Assembly (NCBI RefSeq): GCF_015832195.1
Contig: NC_052018.1
Span: forward strand, 29,168,115 to 29,232,114
Origin: Motacilla alba alba
Taxonomy: Eukaryota; Chordata; Aves; Passeriformes; Motacillidae
DNA length: 64,000 bases
Reading direction: 5' to 3'
The translations under genes and the position numbers were made by a program. Positions 51,301 through 60,644 of the stretch are shown here, piece after piece (position 1 is the stretch's first letter; each line of letters starts with the position of its first letter). The notes under the pieces were generated by a model, which made no database searches, was not told the origin of the DNA, and saw nothing but the letters and a program-made list of their open reading frames with translations.

Positions 51301-54300
51301 CAAAGCTAAAACCCCAGAAGTTTATAAGGCACATGTAAGGAAGCAATTTGAGAATTTACTGCTATGGACTTTTTAATAAGGTGAGACACTTGTCAATACA
51401 ACAAAGATGTCTGCTTTAGATTACCCTTACACGCTACTGCCAAAATGCTAGACACCTCTGATCTTGCTTTGCAATCAAATGTTAGAGAAGCTCTGTTTTT
51501 CCTGTAGAATGCAAACACTACTAGAAAAAGGTTCTGACTCAAAAACCACACAGCTCACAGCCAGACACCTTTATAGCCCATAGAAGACACTGTTGCCACA
51601 TTCTGCAGGACTGTCCCAAATATCACCATACAGAAAGCTAAACAGAACAAATCAATTTATGTTCCATTTAAAGCGTGGAGTTAAAATCCTCTAAATACTC
51701 CTTTTACTCCTTAATCATCTTCCTTGCAGCTCATCTTCTCATTTGAATGACATGGTGTTTAGAAATACCATAAAGCATTCACTTTGCTCTTGACTCCTGA
51801 AGATATTTCCTAGCAAGCATAAAACTTGAATTAAAATCCAATTCTTATAATAATTATTGCTTTTTAGTAGGTACCAAGTACATACACAATTTTCTGTATT
51901 AGTTATCAAAGTAGTTGTGAATTTTCTCACTGACCTTTTTTTGGAAAAGTAACTTTCATGCTAACTCCTTAAGCTAGTAATTTCCATGCTAACACCCTCC
52001 CAAGTAATTTACCTTAAGGGATGAGATGCTTTCAGGACCAGTATTTATTACTAACACCTCCAAAAGCTTTTAACTAGTATTTCACAGAAATTGAGGAGAT
52101 CAGGAACTTTTCATACTAAAGAAGTTTTATTTCTTTGGCAATTTCAGTTTTAACAGTGTACTTCATCCTACCCCATTCAGATGCTGGGGAAAAGCCCACA
52201 ACTCAAAAGCAAAATTCTGCATTTTCCCCTAAATTGCAAGAAAAGCTCTTCTCTCTATGTATCACTAGATCAAATTTACTGTGATTTTGATGTTTGAAGC
52301 CACAGAAAATGGAACCCAGCAATCTAATATAATGACAACCCCACTGAACTGTAGCATTCCCTACATACATATCATAGCCAGTAACACAAGTGCTCAGTTA
52401 TCCGCAAATCCGGTCCAGCATGTTGCTTCAATTTGTGTTGTCCCTCAACTGTCACCTTCATCCCCAAATCCCAACACATCAAGTGCTACAACAGTGTGAT
52501 CTGATAAGAACTCTGTTCTTCATTGCATTAACAGCTCACCATGTACTTCAGAGTAATGTATCAAACCAATCAGGGCTTTGAGAGGCCCCAAACACAGGAT
52601 TGATGCTTAAAAAATAGATTTTAACTACATTAGTCCTTGGGGTAATTTTTTTAGTTCCATAATTGAAACTGCAGCCATTTACAATCTCAATAACACCACC
52701 CTGCTGTATCCCTCCTCTTGTGGAAGCAGGAGGACATGCTTTCATAAAGGAAGCCTAGGCACACACACATGCTGAAGTGAGCTTTTGCTCTCTATTTCTA
52801 CTCAAATTCAAGGTTGCTTGCTGACAGTGCCAAAGCCTTTTCCCTCCAACTTCTCACATTATTGTATATTACCACAACACAAATTCAATTTTAGAGCAGC
52901 CATAATCTAATTCTTCATGCTGAAGGCCACACAAAGCAGTACTGTTAACATACATTTAACTAATTGTAGAATGGATAAATTGCACTGCCAGGAACTTTAA
53001 TAAAATCACTTGATTCATCTCTTTCATGGTTTCTTCCATGAATAACATTTTAAGGTGAAATCAGTCAACTGTAGTCACAGCACTCCTATTTATTTTTAGT
53101 GTTTTGTGTTATAGTAGGCACTCAATGTAAAGCCATTTTTAATTAGATATGAAGGGATTTGCTGACATATTACTTATTATAATACAACCTTTATTAGATA
53201 AGCATTTAGCATAGATTTTTTCCTTTACTGTGAATAAGTTCATAGAAGACCAGATATACCTGTTCCTAATTTCCCTTTAACAATAAAATAGCAAACTCGG
53301 GCACTGAAACAGGCTGAAGATATGCCGAAGTCAGGGGAAAACCAAAAATTTTCAGTTACATCTATACTACAAATCCTCAACTCTTCACTGTGTAAACCAC
53401 AGATCTGAGATCACCTCCATCCAGAGACACAGAAACTCAGATACCACACATGGTGTCCCTATCTATTTTTTTTTCATCATCTATTAATCATTTGTGGAAA
53501 ATTTTGAAATAGGTGTCTTCTGTTCACTCTTACATAAAAATATTCTCTTTCTGTGCTTAAAAACAACAACTAACACCAATGTTCAAAGAGTGGTTTGATG
53601 ACTAAGCACAAAAATCTCTCACCTTTGGAAACTGGGATAAACAATTTGATAGGCAGCAGAAGGCTGCCTGAAAAACAAAGACTTGTCTACGCACTAATGT
53701 CTGTCTCATCTAGAGGCAATTTTTTATACAAAGCTAATACAGAAAAAAAAAAAAAAAAAAAGCGCCCCATAACCCAAAGACACGGGAAACTACCAAGAGA
53801 AAGCAGTCACTCCTTCCAGAATCATGGTCTCCTGCCCTGAAGAAGAGCAAGTGGAGTAATTCAAACTGGCAAAGACAGACTACACTCTGAGCCAACCTCT
53901 CCCTGAAGTTCAGGCAAGTACAACGGGCCAGAAACTTGTCACTACTGAAGCAATTTTTGCATTATGTCATACCACTGGGATAAGTCCAGCCCATGCTGTT
54001 GCTGGTGAAAATGGCTTAAATATGGAAGCCTGACCATCACTGCTGGTGGGAAAGGTGCAATGAAAGCTCTAGAGCACAAAGAAAATACTGTTCCAACTTG
54101 GAGAACAGACCTTCCAACAGGTGTTTTTCACTGTCTGTGACACATTTGTACCTCAGTCCACTCGTATATCAAAGCCAGCTCACTGCTAAAATTCTACAAC
54201 TAATTGCAAGCAATGACAAAAAACTCACATCAGACATAGGTAACAATCCACTCCTGTGTGAGCTCATGCCCAAAACTTCTGTTAAATAGCTCCTCCATTT

Positions 54301-57300
54301 CTCCCACTCTCCCTTAACAGCTTGTAAGACAGAACAGCTAGTACCAGAAGGATGAAACACAACACTTAAAAATAAAGGAAATCAATTTCACACTCCAGAC
54401 ATTTGCACAGACAGCTCAGTTGAAGTTCACAAAGCAACAAATTAGCCCAAAAGTCTTAGTAATTAAGGCACTCAGATAAGAGTTAGTTCTCATGCTTGAT
54501 GTTTCACCTCATTTATCACTCAGTATTTATATAGGCTGTAAATATATTGACACTAAAGCAACAATATTGAAGATTTAGTTATTGCCTTCATCTGAGAAAA
54601 CACAGACAACACAGAACACTGAAGTTACTGAACATGGATTTCCAGGTTCCACATATTTCCAGGTTCAGCTAGCGTTGAGCAGAGAAGCATATTGTGATAC
54701 TCAGCTGAATGGTGCCTACAACCATTATGGATTCAAAAATAAGTAGGCAATACCACTGGAAGTAGGAAACATTAGCAGTAAGTTGAAAAAAATTCCAAGA
54801 ATCACATAATCACTGAGGTTGGAAAAGACCTCCAAGATCATCAAGCCCAACTTTTGATGGCATACCACTATGCCCACTAAACCATACCACAAAGCATCAT
54901 CTGCTACAGTTTCTGTTGTAAATTTTTTACATTTCAGGCGGGAATAAAGTTGCTTTATTTTCACAATTTCACATTTTAGATGTTTGCTAACAGCTATAAA
55001 AACCATACTTGCTTGTTTGAAGAAAACATTGATATTATTCTCCCAGCTAAGGTGTTTTTTTCTTTTGTTAGTATCATGGCTAAAATAATGCTATATGTGC
55101 TCTTCAGCAATCCAAACAAGAAATTAATCTTTTCTGCCATAATAAAGGGAAACTAATTAAAATCTGGCACATTATTACAGGCTAAGTGGAGATCTAGATC
55201 TTTTTTGATCATCACTTGATCCAGATGTCAGCAAGACAGCTTGAATAATTTAATGACCCATGTCACTTTAAGAAAAGGCTAAAAGTAATAAAATTTATCA
55301 TCTTGATCAGGTTAAAGCATTTCATCAATGAGGCTGAGAGCAATTCAGCTCACCTAAAATACCACTAGTTGATCCACCCAGTTGCTCTCCTACCCACTGC
55401 ACAGACCCTGATGGCCACTAAGCCATCAGGGCTCTGACACATCTGCAAACCTGTACTGAACTGCCTTCCATAATTCTGCTGTAACTTACACCAGCTGGAG
55501 AGACAGAAAATCATTAGCTATACTTGTTACTCATTTAAGAGTCTAAAGGTAGTATTTCATAAGCACCTTACCCCCTTCTCTCTTTTTTAAATCTTTTTCA
55601 GGTTTTATACATTTATAGTTTGCCTGAAACAGACACCTCCTTGGGTACCAATGCTTCAAAATAATTTACTGCATAAGCTATTGCTACAAAGGCACTTAGA
55701 ATTCACTAGCAAAGCTACATGGGAACAACTATGTTAGAGCCAGGTTCCAGTGGAAGAAAACATTATATTACCAAGGACATGAACTTAAAGATAAAAACCT
55801 GTCGGGAAAACAGTTTTGTCTGTTATCAGCCAGTTATCTTAAGCTTTTAAGCTTCTTCTTTGTTGCAAAATTTTACCGTGACAACAAATTAAAACATGTA
55901 GCATTACAAACACGCTGATTATTACTGAATGAAGAAACAGAACAGATTGGGAAAGCAAATGACCCCATTAACATTAAATGTTGGCCAAAGTCAGTAAGTT
56001 AAAACAGTTGCTTGTCTTCATATGTAAAAGCAAGAGTAAGCAGTTTAACTCACATAACCTTAATCATACCATTTAGAATTCATTACAGAATGAACCCTTC
56101 CAAATCCCTCGCAAAGAACTGCAGTACTTTAGCTCCATATCAACTCTAGGTTATGCCACAGTTCAATGAATAAAAAAAGTGCAACATTTAATTCCCTATA
56201 TCAGGGTGGAGAAATAAAGGCTTATGAGCAAGGAAAGTCAGTGACTGTGTTGCAAGTCATAAGTAATGTGACATCCCCTTGCATAAACACATCAAAATTA
56301 AGTTTGATCTCTGCTCAGTAGTAAAACAGTGATCCTTAAATTTGCAGCAAAAAGTCAGAACTTAGAATGAATGTTTCAAGCCACAAAAATCCAGAGCTAA
56401 AGACACTGCTGAATCTTTTTAGGATGACATTTTCCACACAGGTAGAGACAGTAATAACTACAAGTATCACAAAGGTGAAAATCTGAAAACACTGCATAAC
56501 AACTTACTGTGTAAGTGATAGCTGCCAACATTCCAATCACAGTCAAGGAACTAATGGAAAATGAAAGTGCAGTCAAGCCATCTGCAGACAACAAAAAAAA
56601 AAGAACCTGTTGAAAATACAGTAGATAAGAACACTTCTTCCCAAAATAGTTTCCAGAAGAGATTTAAGTTCATGAGAAAGATGAAGAAGATTAAAACATA
56701 GTCACCAGTTATAAATCAGATGAAAAACTTACCTAGAAGAGCTTTTTGACCACAGCAGATCTTTATCCCAAATTGCAGGATCCAGGACAGACTCCTGTCA
56801 TTTTTACAAGCTCACAGAAGTTAAACTGACCCAAATGGTTGAAAAGACACTAATGAACTTGCTCCCATAACTGTCTAATACCTCTTCAAGACTTATTTCT
56901 GGCCTCCCCAGGGTGCTGTGGTATCTTGCACAACTTTCATGCGCATTCTGGATGGTTCATCTTAGTTTTGTTTGCTATCACCTGACTTCTCCTACTAATA
57001 GCATTATCCAGAATCAGACAAGTATGGATCCTATAACCAACCAAAAAAATCCTCAGCTTCTCTCAATGTATATACAGACCAACAAAGGGGAAAAAGCCCA
57101 GGGGACTATAGAGTTACTGTAGCCTCATAACTCTAGTAATTTTAGGAGATAGTAAAAGAGTGATCAAATAAAAAGGTGTTTAACTCCCTAAAACCTTCCG
57201 TATAATTCTTCAGAACAAGTCTGCCCCTAACCTCACCACACAAGACATCACAAGTGGCTTTGGTTACTTAGTAACATTGAAACTTACAGTAAATTACAGA

Positions 57301-60300
57301 AATTGACCTTCAGCAAACAATTTAATGTTTGTGCTCAGTCATAACCACAGTTTACTGTTTTCCCCCATGTCCTCCCCTCCAGTTAATTCAAGAATTTACA
57401 GTAACTTTTATTTTTAATCACACAGATATACTACCCTGTTTCCATTCATTAGCTAGTTTCCATTCTTACTTATTGAGCACAACACTAAGCAGTCACAAAC
57501 TGAGAAATCGTAACCTTACTCTAAGAAAAGCTGCACCATTCTTCTGACCAACCCTACAGGCCTCCTTCCAAAACCACCAAAAACTAATCGAATAGCACAA
57601 CCAAATCCAGCTTTACTGCTCAAATGCCTCCTTTACTATTTTTGCTAAATAATATCAAACAACTTCCCCAGAGCTAAAAGCAGTATGTTCCTGTGTTTCA
57701 AATACTACAGCTATGTTTAAAACTTATTTAAAAAAAAAACAAAAGAAAAGAAAAAATAACCCCAAAAACCTACCAAAAAACACCTAGCACTATTTTTCCT
57801 TCAGTAGCTGGAAATTTGAGTTGTTTTTCAAGTTTAGGGGAAGGAAAAAAAGCTCACAAGTGGCCCCTATTTGTAACACATCATACAATGTACTTACACA
57901 CCATATTTGATGATCCTCCTGTACAAGTATTTGAAACCAATATTTAATATCCACTGTAAAAGTCTGAACTGAGCTCAATGCAACATTAAGAAACTAACTG
58001 GCTGAAAAACTGATAATTGTATACCAGAAGTGCATTATCAGGCTTTGCCTCAGTGGATGAGTTTGCATTCCTCTCATAACCCACTCCCACAACCAACTCC
58101 CAAGTGATGACTGGATGTTTGTTCTATGTCTCAAGATCTTTGTATTTCTTGGGCCGCTACAGACAGACAAAGGAAAAGAGGAAATTAATATAAAAACAGG
58201 ACAGCAGGTACAAGTAAAGACAACGGGCAAGCATTTTGTCCATAATTCTCCAGCACCTGGAACACAAAAGAACCCTTTGCAAAGAGTTGCTGTCTGCAGA
58301 GTAGATCTATAAAAACACAAGAGCAAGACTCCCCTGCATGGGGGTCTTGGGAGACAGCAATCTGAAGATAAGCCAGCAGCATGCCACGCCAAGATGGAAG
58401 TCCCGTGGCATCCCAGGCTGCCTCACCAGCAGCATGCCCATGTACTAAAGGAAGGGATCATATAGTGCAACCAGTCCTAAGCCCCTGCTTCAGGTTAAGA
58501 CTGATAAATCTGAGCAAGTTAAGGGAAGAACTACGGTGGCTGGAAGCTGGAGCATATGCTGTGCAGAGCAGCTGAGGGAGTCAGGCTTGTTTGGCCTGGA
58601 ACAGAGACAGGCTTGGAGACACCCAATACAGCCTGTCTGCTTAGAAAACAGCTGTAGCCCAGGTTCTTCAGTGGTGCATAGCTGTCAAGCGTGAGACAAC
58701 TGGGTGACAGCAAGTATATCCACAACAGGTAAGAGGAGAGATTTTTCCACAATGAGCTCAGTCTACAAACTTGGGGGATTTAGAAGAGCTAGGTGACAAA
58801 GCCCTGAGCAACCCAGTCTGATCTTACAGCTTCCTTCTTGGTGCAGATTTTAATAGATGACCTGAGGTCTCTTCGATCTGAATTATCCTATAAAATCACA
58901 AGTCTCAAGAGAATGCTGATAGAACACAAAATCAGACTTTCACATCCCAACCCAGTACCTTAATCAGTTTAATTTCCCAGAAATAAACATAGGCTATACT
59001 GTATTTCATATCAAAGACAGAGCCAAATACTCTGTAACAGTCATAACAAGGTCACCTGGAAAAATTAGCTTACATCTCAGCTCAACCATTATCACAACCT
59101 GTATAAACAGTTTGAGTAGCATTTTTTCCTGAGCTGCTATAATCTTTGCAAAGCAAGACAAACACCAACAAGCAGACAGCCAAAACATTCAATATGCTAT
59201 GGATTTGTCCTCCCCATCTCCTACACTTACAATCCCAGATTACAGCACAGAACATATTATGATTAAAGACCTTGGAAGGATGTCAAAGCAAACAAGAAGG
59301 GCTTTGAGTATTTAAGTGGCAAGAGGAAGAAGAGGCAAAATAGGGGCTTGTTGCTGAGTGGGGCAGGGGACCTGGTGAGACAGGACTTTTCCATGACAAG
59401 TCTGAGCTACTGAATGCTTTCTTTGCCTCAGTCTTTTACTAGCAAGACCAGACTTCAGGAAATCCAGGCCAGGGAGCACAGTGAGAAAAGCTGGAAGGAA
59501 TATGTACTCTTGGTGGAAGAGGAGCAGGTTAATGAATACTTTAGCAAACTGTACATATAAAGTTGATGGGCCCTTAAGGGATTAGCCATGTCTGTCAGTG
59601 TCTGGTATATGTCATTGCAGGGAACTTTTATTCAGAACTCCTAGAATTCAGAATTCCTAGACTAATACAGAATATGACTTGACAAAGGCTTGTATGATTA
59701 TATCCTAAAATATTCACACAGAAACCAATGCTCTGATGCATATCAAGAATGAAACACAAAGTAATGGAGTACTCATGCATTGGGATGAATGTCTGTTAAA
59801 CAACTTTTAGTTACCCTTTCTTGAATATATTTGAAAAGTGACATCAAGTCTGTTTTAGTTCACCTATAAAACATTTCTTTCACACCTTTACCCCAAAAAC
59901 ATACCCTGGCTAAGCACATGAACTGCATCACATGTTGAATACTACTCTGTGGAGTTTGGCCTTCTCAACAGCTCTTTACAGCCCTAGTGTAAAGTATAAC
60001 AACTGCAAACAACAATTTTAGAAGAGGTCAGTACTGTAAGAGCAAAGGAAAGAAGTCATAACATCCACAGGACTTTCCCATCCAAATAGACAGAACTCCT
60101 CATCTCATTTTTACAGTGAACAGCAGTACTGCATTTCATTAGATAAATGAAGACCAACATGATACACTCTCACCATACCCTGAAAGTCAGTGAACTTCAG
60201 CATTCAAGCAGCATTTAAGAGCTGAGTTAAGTGAAGTCTATGGAAGAAAGCATCCCCTCTTCCCACCATAAATATCAGCGGACACAACACTTGAGTCCTT

Positions 60301-60644
60301 GCTGTCAAATGGGGACTTGTATTTAAAGTACAGAGAGGAGATGCTGGCAGTGTTTGCTTTCACCATAGTCCTAATTTTTGTTTTTCTCCAAACAGGAAGA
60401 AGTCTTATTGCAAAGACTTACTGTAGGCAGGCATTCAAAGAAAAGTAAGAAAACTGCCACCAAGGAAGTTAACTACCTTGTTCAGTCAATGAACAAGTGG
60501 CAGAGGTTAGTGGAGTAGCAACTCATACAAAGCTCAGAACAAAGCTCAAACTTACGACTACTTCCAAATTCTTCAAACAGGAGCTTCACTTTCTCCCACT
60601 CTGTGGAATTCTTCTTGTTGGGAATATCCAAAGGAACAAAAGCA
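15280..60644 (-). CDS. LMBRD1: LMBRD1, lysosomal cobalamin transport protein LMBD1; 11 exons, 5' end outside window
   Basis: The product is a multipass lysosomal membrane protein of the LMBR1-like family. In mammals it acts with ABCD4 to move vitamin B12 from the lysosome to the cytosol, and its loss causes cblF disease. It has also been linked to insulin-receptor endocytosis. The coding segments, in transcript order, are 60644-60556, 56581-56508, 40375-40250, 37554-37402, 33840-33776, 33013-32911, 31810-31706, 31264-31115, 26044-25969, 15651-15560 and 15399-15280. Together they give 383 residues plus a TGA stop. Identification rests on near-continuous agreement with human LMBD1 as I remember it, for example [38 protein letters not shown]-like [29 protein letters not shown] and [17 protein letters not shown]. 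Human LMBD1 has 540 residues, so about 158 N-terminal residues are missing because the window ends. Frame and phase agree at every junction. Membrane segments fall in exons 7, 10-13 and 15-16. The exon 8-9 loop and the tail are presumed cytosolic. Confidence 0.97.
15560..15651 (-). CDS. LMBRD1: LMBRD1 exon 15
   Basis: The 92-nt exon completes Asp and encodes [20 protein letters not shown] then [10 protein letters not shown], the start of the last membrane segment. Human reads [20 protein letters not shown] and [10 protein letters not shown]. The acceptor is AATTTAG and the donor GTAAGTAC. Confidence 0.97.
15782..15835. repeat. Tandem duplication, 31-bp period
   Basis: A 23-nt unit at 15782-15804 (AATTTACTCTCCTACCACGA then AGG) recurs at 15813-15835 with two substitutions. 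It lies about 130 bp into intron 14 from exon 15, on its acceptor side. Confidence 0.8.
18095..18515 (+). mobile_element. Old, diverged CR1 LINE 3' region
   Basis: GGGCTGCCCAGTACAAAAGC, GACAACAGATGGCAGAGC and GTGAGCAACCTGCTCTACTT follow the CR1 sense 3' end, in order, with heavy substitution and small indels. Antisense to LMBRD1, inside intron 14. Confidence 0.65.
19308..19330. repeat. Compound AT/CA microsatellite
   Basis: ATATATATA followed by seven CA units. Likely length-polymorphic. Confidence 0.95.
20306..20343. repeat. Direct duplication, 21-bp period
   Basis: TCTGATTTTATAACAAA occurs at 20306-20322 and again, identical over 17 nt, at 20327-20343. Confidence 0.85.
24512..24532 (+). 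repeat. G21 homopolymer
   Basis: Twenty-one consecutive G on the plus strand, so C21 in the LMBRD1 pre-mRNA (intron 14). It is preceded by GGGGAAAAAAT. It can fold as a G-quadruplex in DNA. Its length could also be an assembly or base-calling artefact. Confidence 0.95.
25969..26044 (-). CDS. LMBRD1: LMBRD1 exon 14, variable glycosylated lumenal loop
   Basis: The 76-nt exon encodes [20 protein letters not shown] then ADAPE, plus the first base of an Asp codon. This is the least conserved part of the fragment compared with human, but the CDADAPE end is intact. Two N-glycosylation sequons are visible, NKT and NVT (fragment residues 290 and 299), at places equivalent to human NIT and NST. The acceptor is AATGCAG and the donor GTAAGAT. 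Confidence 0.94.
26416..26492. repeat. Diverged tandem duplication, 48-bp period
   Basis: A 29-nt unit at 26416-26444 (TCTGGTCTAAAAGC... ATACTTGG) recurs at 26464-26492 with four substitutions. GATACATAC also recurs between the copies. Confidence 0.75.
29011..29040. repeat. Perfect hairpin, 13-bp arms, 4-nt loop
   Basis: TTTTCTGTGTCTG (29011-29023), loop TTGT, then CAGACACAGAAAA (29028-29040). Every base of the arms pairs. It sits inside intron 13, so a transcript of LMBRD1 would carry the same arms with loop ACAA. Confidence 0.9.
31115..31264 (-). CDS. LMBRD1: LMBRD1 exon 13
   Basis: The 150-nt, 50-codon, phase 0 exon encodes [20 protein letters not shown], then [20 protein letters not shown], then [11 protein letters not shown] short basic cytosolic segment leads into a transmembrane helix and then the lumenal side. 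It is nearly identical to human, with Lys for Arg in KTRPQ and a changed end (KYLVQ against NYLIE). The donor is GTGAGA. Confidence 0.97.
31265..31705 (-). other. LMBRD1 intron 12 (441 bp)
   Basis: GT-AG intron between two phase-0 exons. AT-rich, nothing else recognised. Confidence 0.95.
31706..31810 (-). CDS. LMBRD1: LMBRD1 exon 12
   Basis: The 105-nt, 35-codon, phase 0 exon encodes [20 protein letters not shown] then [15 protein letters not shown]. This is a transmembrane helix followed by a conserved loop. The acceptor is TTTTAG and the donor GTAAGTAT. Confidence 0.97.
31811..32910 (-). other. LMBRD1 intron 11 (1.1 kb)
   Basis: GT-AG intron. No repeat family or gene recognised. Confidence 0.95.
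32911..33013 (-). CDS. LMBRD1: LMBRD1 exon 11
   Basis: The 103-nt exon completes the Asn codon and encodes [20 protein letters not shown] then [14 protein letters not shown]. This is a lumenal loop leading into the next membrane segment. It agrees with human [20 protein letters not shown] and [12 protein letters not shown]. The last residue, Arg, replaces human Thr at the junction. The acceptor is TACTGCAG and the donor GTAAGTAA. Confidence 0.96.
33014..33775 (-). other. LMBRD1 intron 10 (762 bp)
   Basis: GT-AG intron with an A/C-rich low-complexity stretch near 33087-33122. Nothing else recognised. Confidence 0.95.
33776..33840 (-). CDS. LMBRD1: LMBRD1 exon 10
   Basis: The 65-nt exon encodes [20 protein letters not shown] followed by S and two bases of an Asn codon. 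It is almost wholly one transmembrane helix and nearly identical to human [21 protein letters not shown]. The acceptor is CTTCTAG and the donor GTAAGTGC. Confidence 0.96.
33841..37401 (-). other. LMBRD1 intron 9 (3.6 kb)
   Basis: GT-AG intron. It contains a two-unit TTAGGG run at 34469-34480 and an A12 run (37282-37293). No gene or CR1 recognised. Confidence 0.93.
37402..37554 (-). CDS. LMBRD1: LMBRD1 exon 9
   Basis: The 153-nt, 51-codon exon encodes the very basic second half of the cytosolic loop. It includes [29 protein letters not shown] and [14 protein letters not shown]. Human has KSKDGRPLPARDKR and LEFIENSWWTK here. The start was set at AACCAG before TGC because only that acceptor keeps the frame from exon 8. 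A further AG lies 5 nt downstream and another 7 nt downstream, and both would break the frame. The donor is GTAAAA, weaker than the other donors of this gene. Confidence 0.96.
37555..40249 (-). other. LMBRD1 intron 8 (2.7 kb)
   Basis: GT-AG intron. A plus-strand open frame of 100 codons near 39264-39566 has no family resemblance and is taken as chance. No transposon recognised. Confidence 0.92.
40250..40375 (-). CDS. LMBRD1: LMBRD1 exon 8
   Basis: The 126-nt, 42-codon, phase 0/0 exon encodes [20 protein letters not shown] and then [22 protein letters not shown]. It covers the end of a membrane segment and the start of the large cytosolic loop. YERL fits the tyrosine sorting consensus YXXPhi and aligns with human residues 232-235 by my count. 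The acidic stretch [11 protein letters not shown] is strongly conserved. The acceptor is TTTAAG and the donor GTAAGG. Confidence 0.97.
41336..41465 (-). mobile_element. CR1 LINE 3'-end fragment
   Basis: GAAAAAGACCTCTAAGATTA, CTAACACTGCCAAATCCACC and ACTAAAGCATGTCCCTAAGA follow the antisense CR1 3' end. Similarity fades after about 41465. Confidence 0.88.
41745..42872 (+). mobile_element. CR1 LINE, partial reverse-transcriptase ORF plus 3' UTR, degenerate
   Basis: The best-preserved LINE of the window, in sense orientation. The 5' part encodes [17 protein letters not shown], the CR1-type reverse-transcriptase block close to [13 protein letters not shown], then reads through WAQRVVVNG before frameshifts destroy the frame. 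The later part has CR1 3' landmarks: GTGCCCAGGTGGCCAAGAAG, CTGAAAGGAGGCTGTAG, GGACAAGAAGACACTGCATC and TTGCCCAGGGAGGTTGTGG. It ends at GGTCTTTTCCAACCTAGCTG with a decayed GATTCTGT tail. It is 5' truncated, as CR1 copies usually are, and cannot encode a working protein. Antisense to LMBRD1, in intron 7. Confidence 0.95.
42885..43480 (-). mobile_element. Diverged CR1 LINE fragment, opposite orientation
   Basis: TCTAGGCCAAACAAATTCCT, GGCACACTGCTGGATCATGC, CCACTAGGACTTCCAGGTAA and later CACCCAGATCATTCGTGAGG, TGGGCCCATACCGACCCCAA follow antisense CR1 order. It begins in the interior of the CR1 consensus, not at its 3' end, directly after the sense CR1. Confidence 0.75.
49757..50830 (-). mobile_element. 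CR1 LINE 3' region, about 1 kb
   Basis: Antisense CR1 in continuous order: GGAGGTCATCCAGTCCAACA, TCTCCAAGGAGGAGACTCCA, ACTTCAGATGTGGCCTCACC, GGTGTCCACTAGAACTCCCA, TTTGCTGAGGGTTCTC, CCCTCCAACTAGACCTCATG and TCACTATCTGCTCATCCAGC. Internal deletions are visible near 50010-50050 and 50400-50470. Same strand as LMBRD1, within intron 7. Open frames across it are antisense artefacts. Confidence 0.9.
51280..51298. repeat. A19 homopolymer
   Basis: Nineteen A on the plus strand, followed by CCCAAAGC. No retroposon body was recognised beside it. Confidence 0.9.
53743..53761. repeat. A19 homopolymer
   Basis: Nineteen A on the plus strand, followed by GCGCCCC. No retroposed gene was recognised upstream. 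Confidence 0.9.
54798..54910 (-). mobile_element. CR1 LINE 3'-end fragment
   Basis: AGAATCACATAATCACTGAG, GTTGGAAAAGACCTCCAAGA and TCATCAAGCCCAAC match the antisense CR1 3' terminus closely. The following ACCACTATGCCCACTAAACC continues it. Confidence 0.9.
55406..55431. repeat. Perfect 10-bp inverted repeat, 6-nt loop
   Basis: CCCTGATGGC (55406-55415), loop CACTAA, GCCATCAGGG (55422-55431). A hairpin of this size is expected about once by chance in a window this long. Confidence 0.8.
56508..56581 (-). CDS. LMBRD1: LMBRD1 exon 7
   Basis: The 74-nt exon encodes [20 protein letters not shown] then ITYT, a hydrophobic transmembrane segment that differs from human at only a few residues. The acceptor is TCTGCAG and the donor GTAAGTTG. 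The exon opens with AT, completing the His codon begun in exon 6, and ends on a codon boundary. Confidence 0.97.
58330..58910 (+). mobile_element. CR1 LINE 3' region, diverged
   Basis: GCAGCTGAGGGAGTCAGGCT, TGTTTGGCCTGGAACAGAGA, GGTAAGAGGAGAG, AGGTGACAAAGCCCTGAGCA and ACCTGAGGTCTCTTCGATCT follow CR1 sense 3' order, ending in a decayed ATTATCCTATAAAAT tail. The left part, 58330-58500, is less certain. Antisense to LMBRD1. Confidence 0.75.
59290..59590 (+). mobile_element. CR1 LINE internal ORF2 fragment
   Basis: GGGGCAGGGGACCTGGTGAG, CTACTGAATGCTTTCTTTGC, CTCAGTCTTTTACTAGCAAG and GTTGATGGGCCCTTAAGG match the CR1 ORF2 segment between endonuclease and reverse transcriptase. It is interrupted by stops and indels. 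It lies to the right of the CR1 3' region at 58330-58910, so the two are not parts of one colinear element. Confidence 0.85.
60556..60644 (-). CDS. LMBRD1: LMBRD1 exon 6 (first exon in window)
   Basis: The 89-nt exon encodes AFVPLDIP followed by [20 protein letters not shown], plus one leading base and one trailing base of split codons. It is flanked by TTACAG before and GTAAGT after on the minus strand. Human has [20 protein letters not shown] at this place. NST (fragment residue 12) is an N-glycosylation sequon in a presumed lumenal loop. The trailing C joins AT of the next exon to give His. The number 6 assumes the 16-exon human structure. Confidence 0.96.

Larger units (their letters stand above)
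40376..56507 (-). other. LMBRD1 intron 7 (16.1 kb)
   Basis: The largest intron in the window, GT-AG. It holds a CR1 cluster (41336-43480), a long antisense CR1 (49757-50830), a CR1 tail (54798-54910), A19 runs at 51280-51298 and 53743-53761, and a 10-bp hairpin at 55406-55431. The remaining sequence is AT-rich with no recognised gene. Confidence 0.92.
56582..60555 (-). other. LMBRD1 intron 6 (4.0 kb)
   Basis: GT-AG intron carrying two separate sense-oriented CR1 fragments (58330-58910 and 59290-59590). No other gene is recognised. Confidence 0.92.

Noticed and set aside
56727..56790. Possible exon ending in a GTAAGT donor with residues WDKDLLWSK resembling WEKVK
   Set aside because: The phase does not fit exon 7, and the true match to this part of LMBD1 is the exon at 60556-60644.
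57994..58392. Longest open frame of the window, 132 codons on the minus strand
   Set aside because: It runs partly antisense through a CR1 fragment, has no recognisable domain and lies in intron 6.
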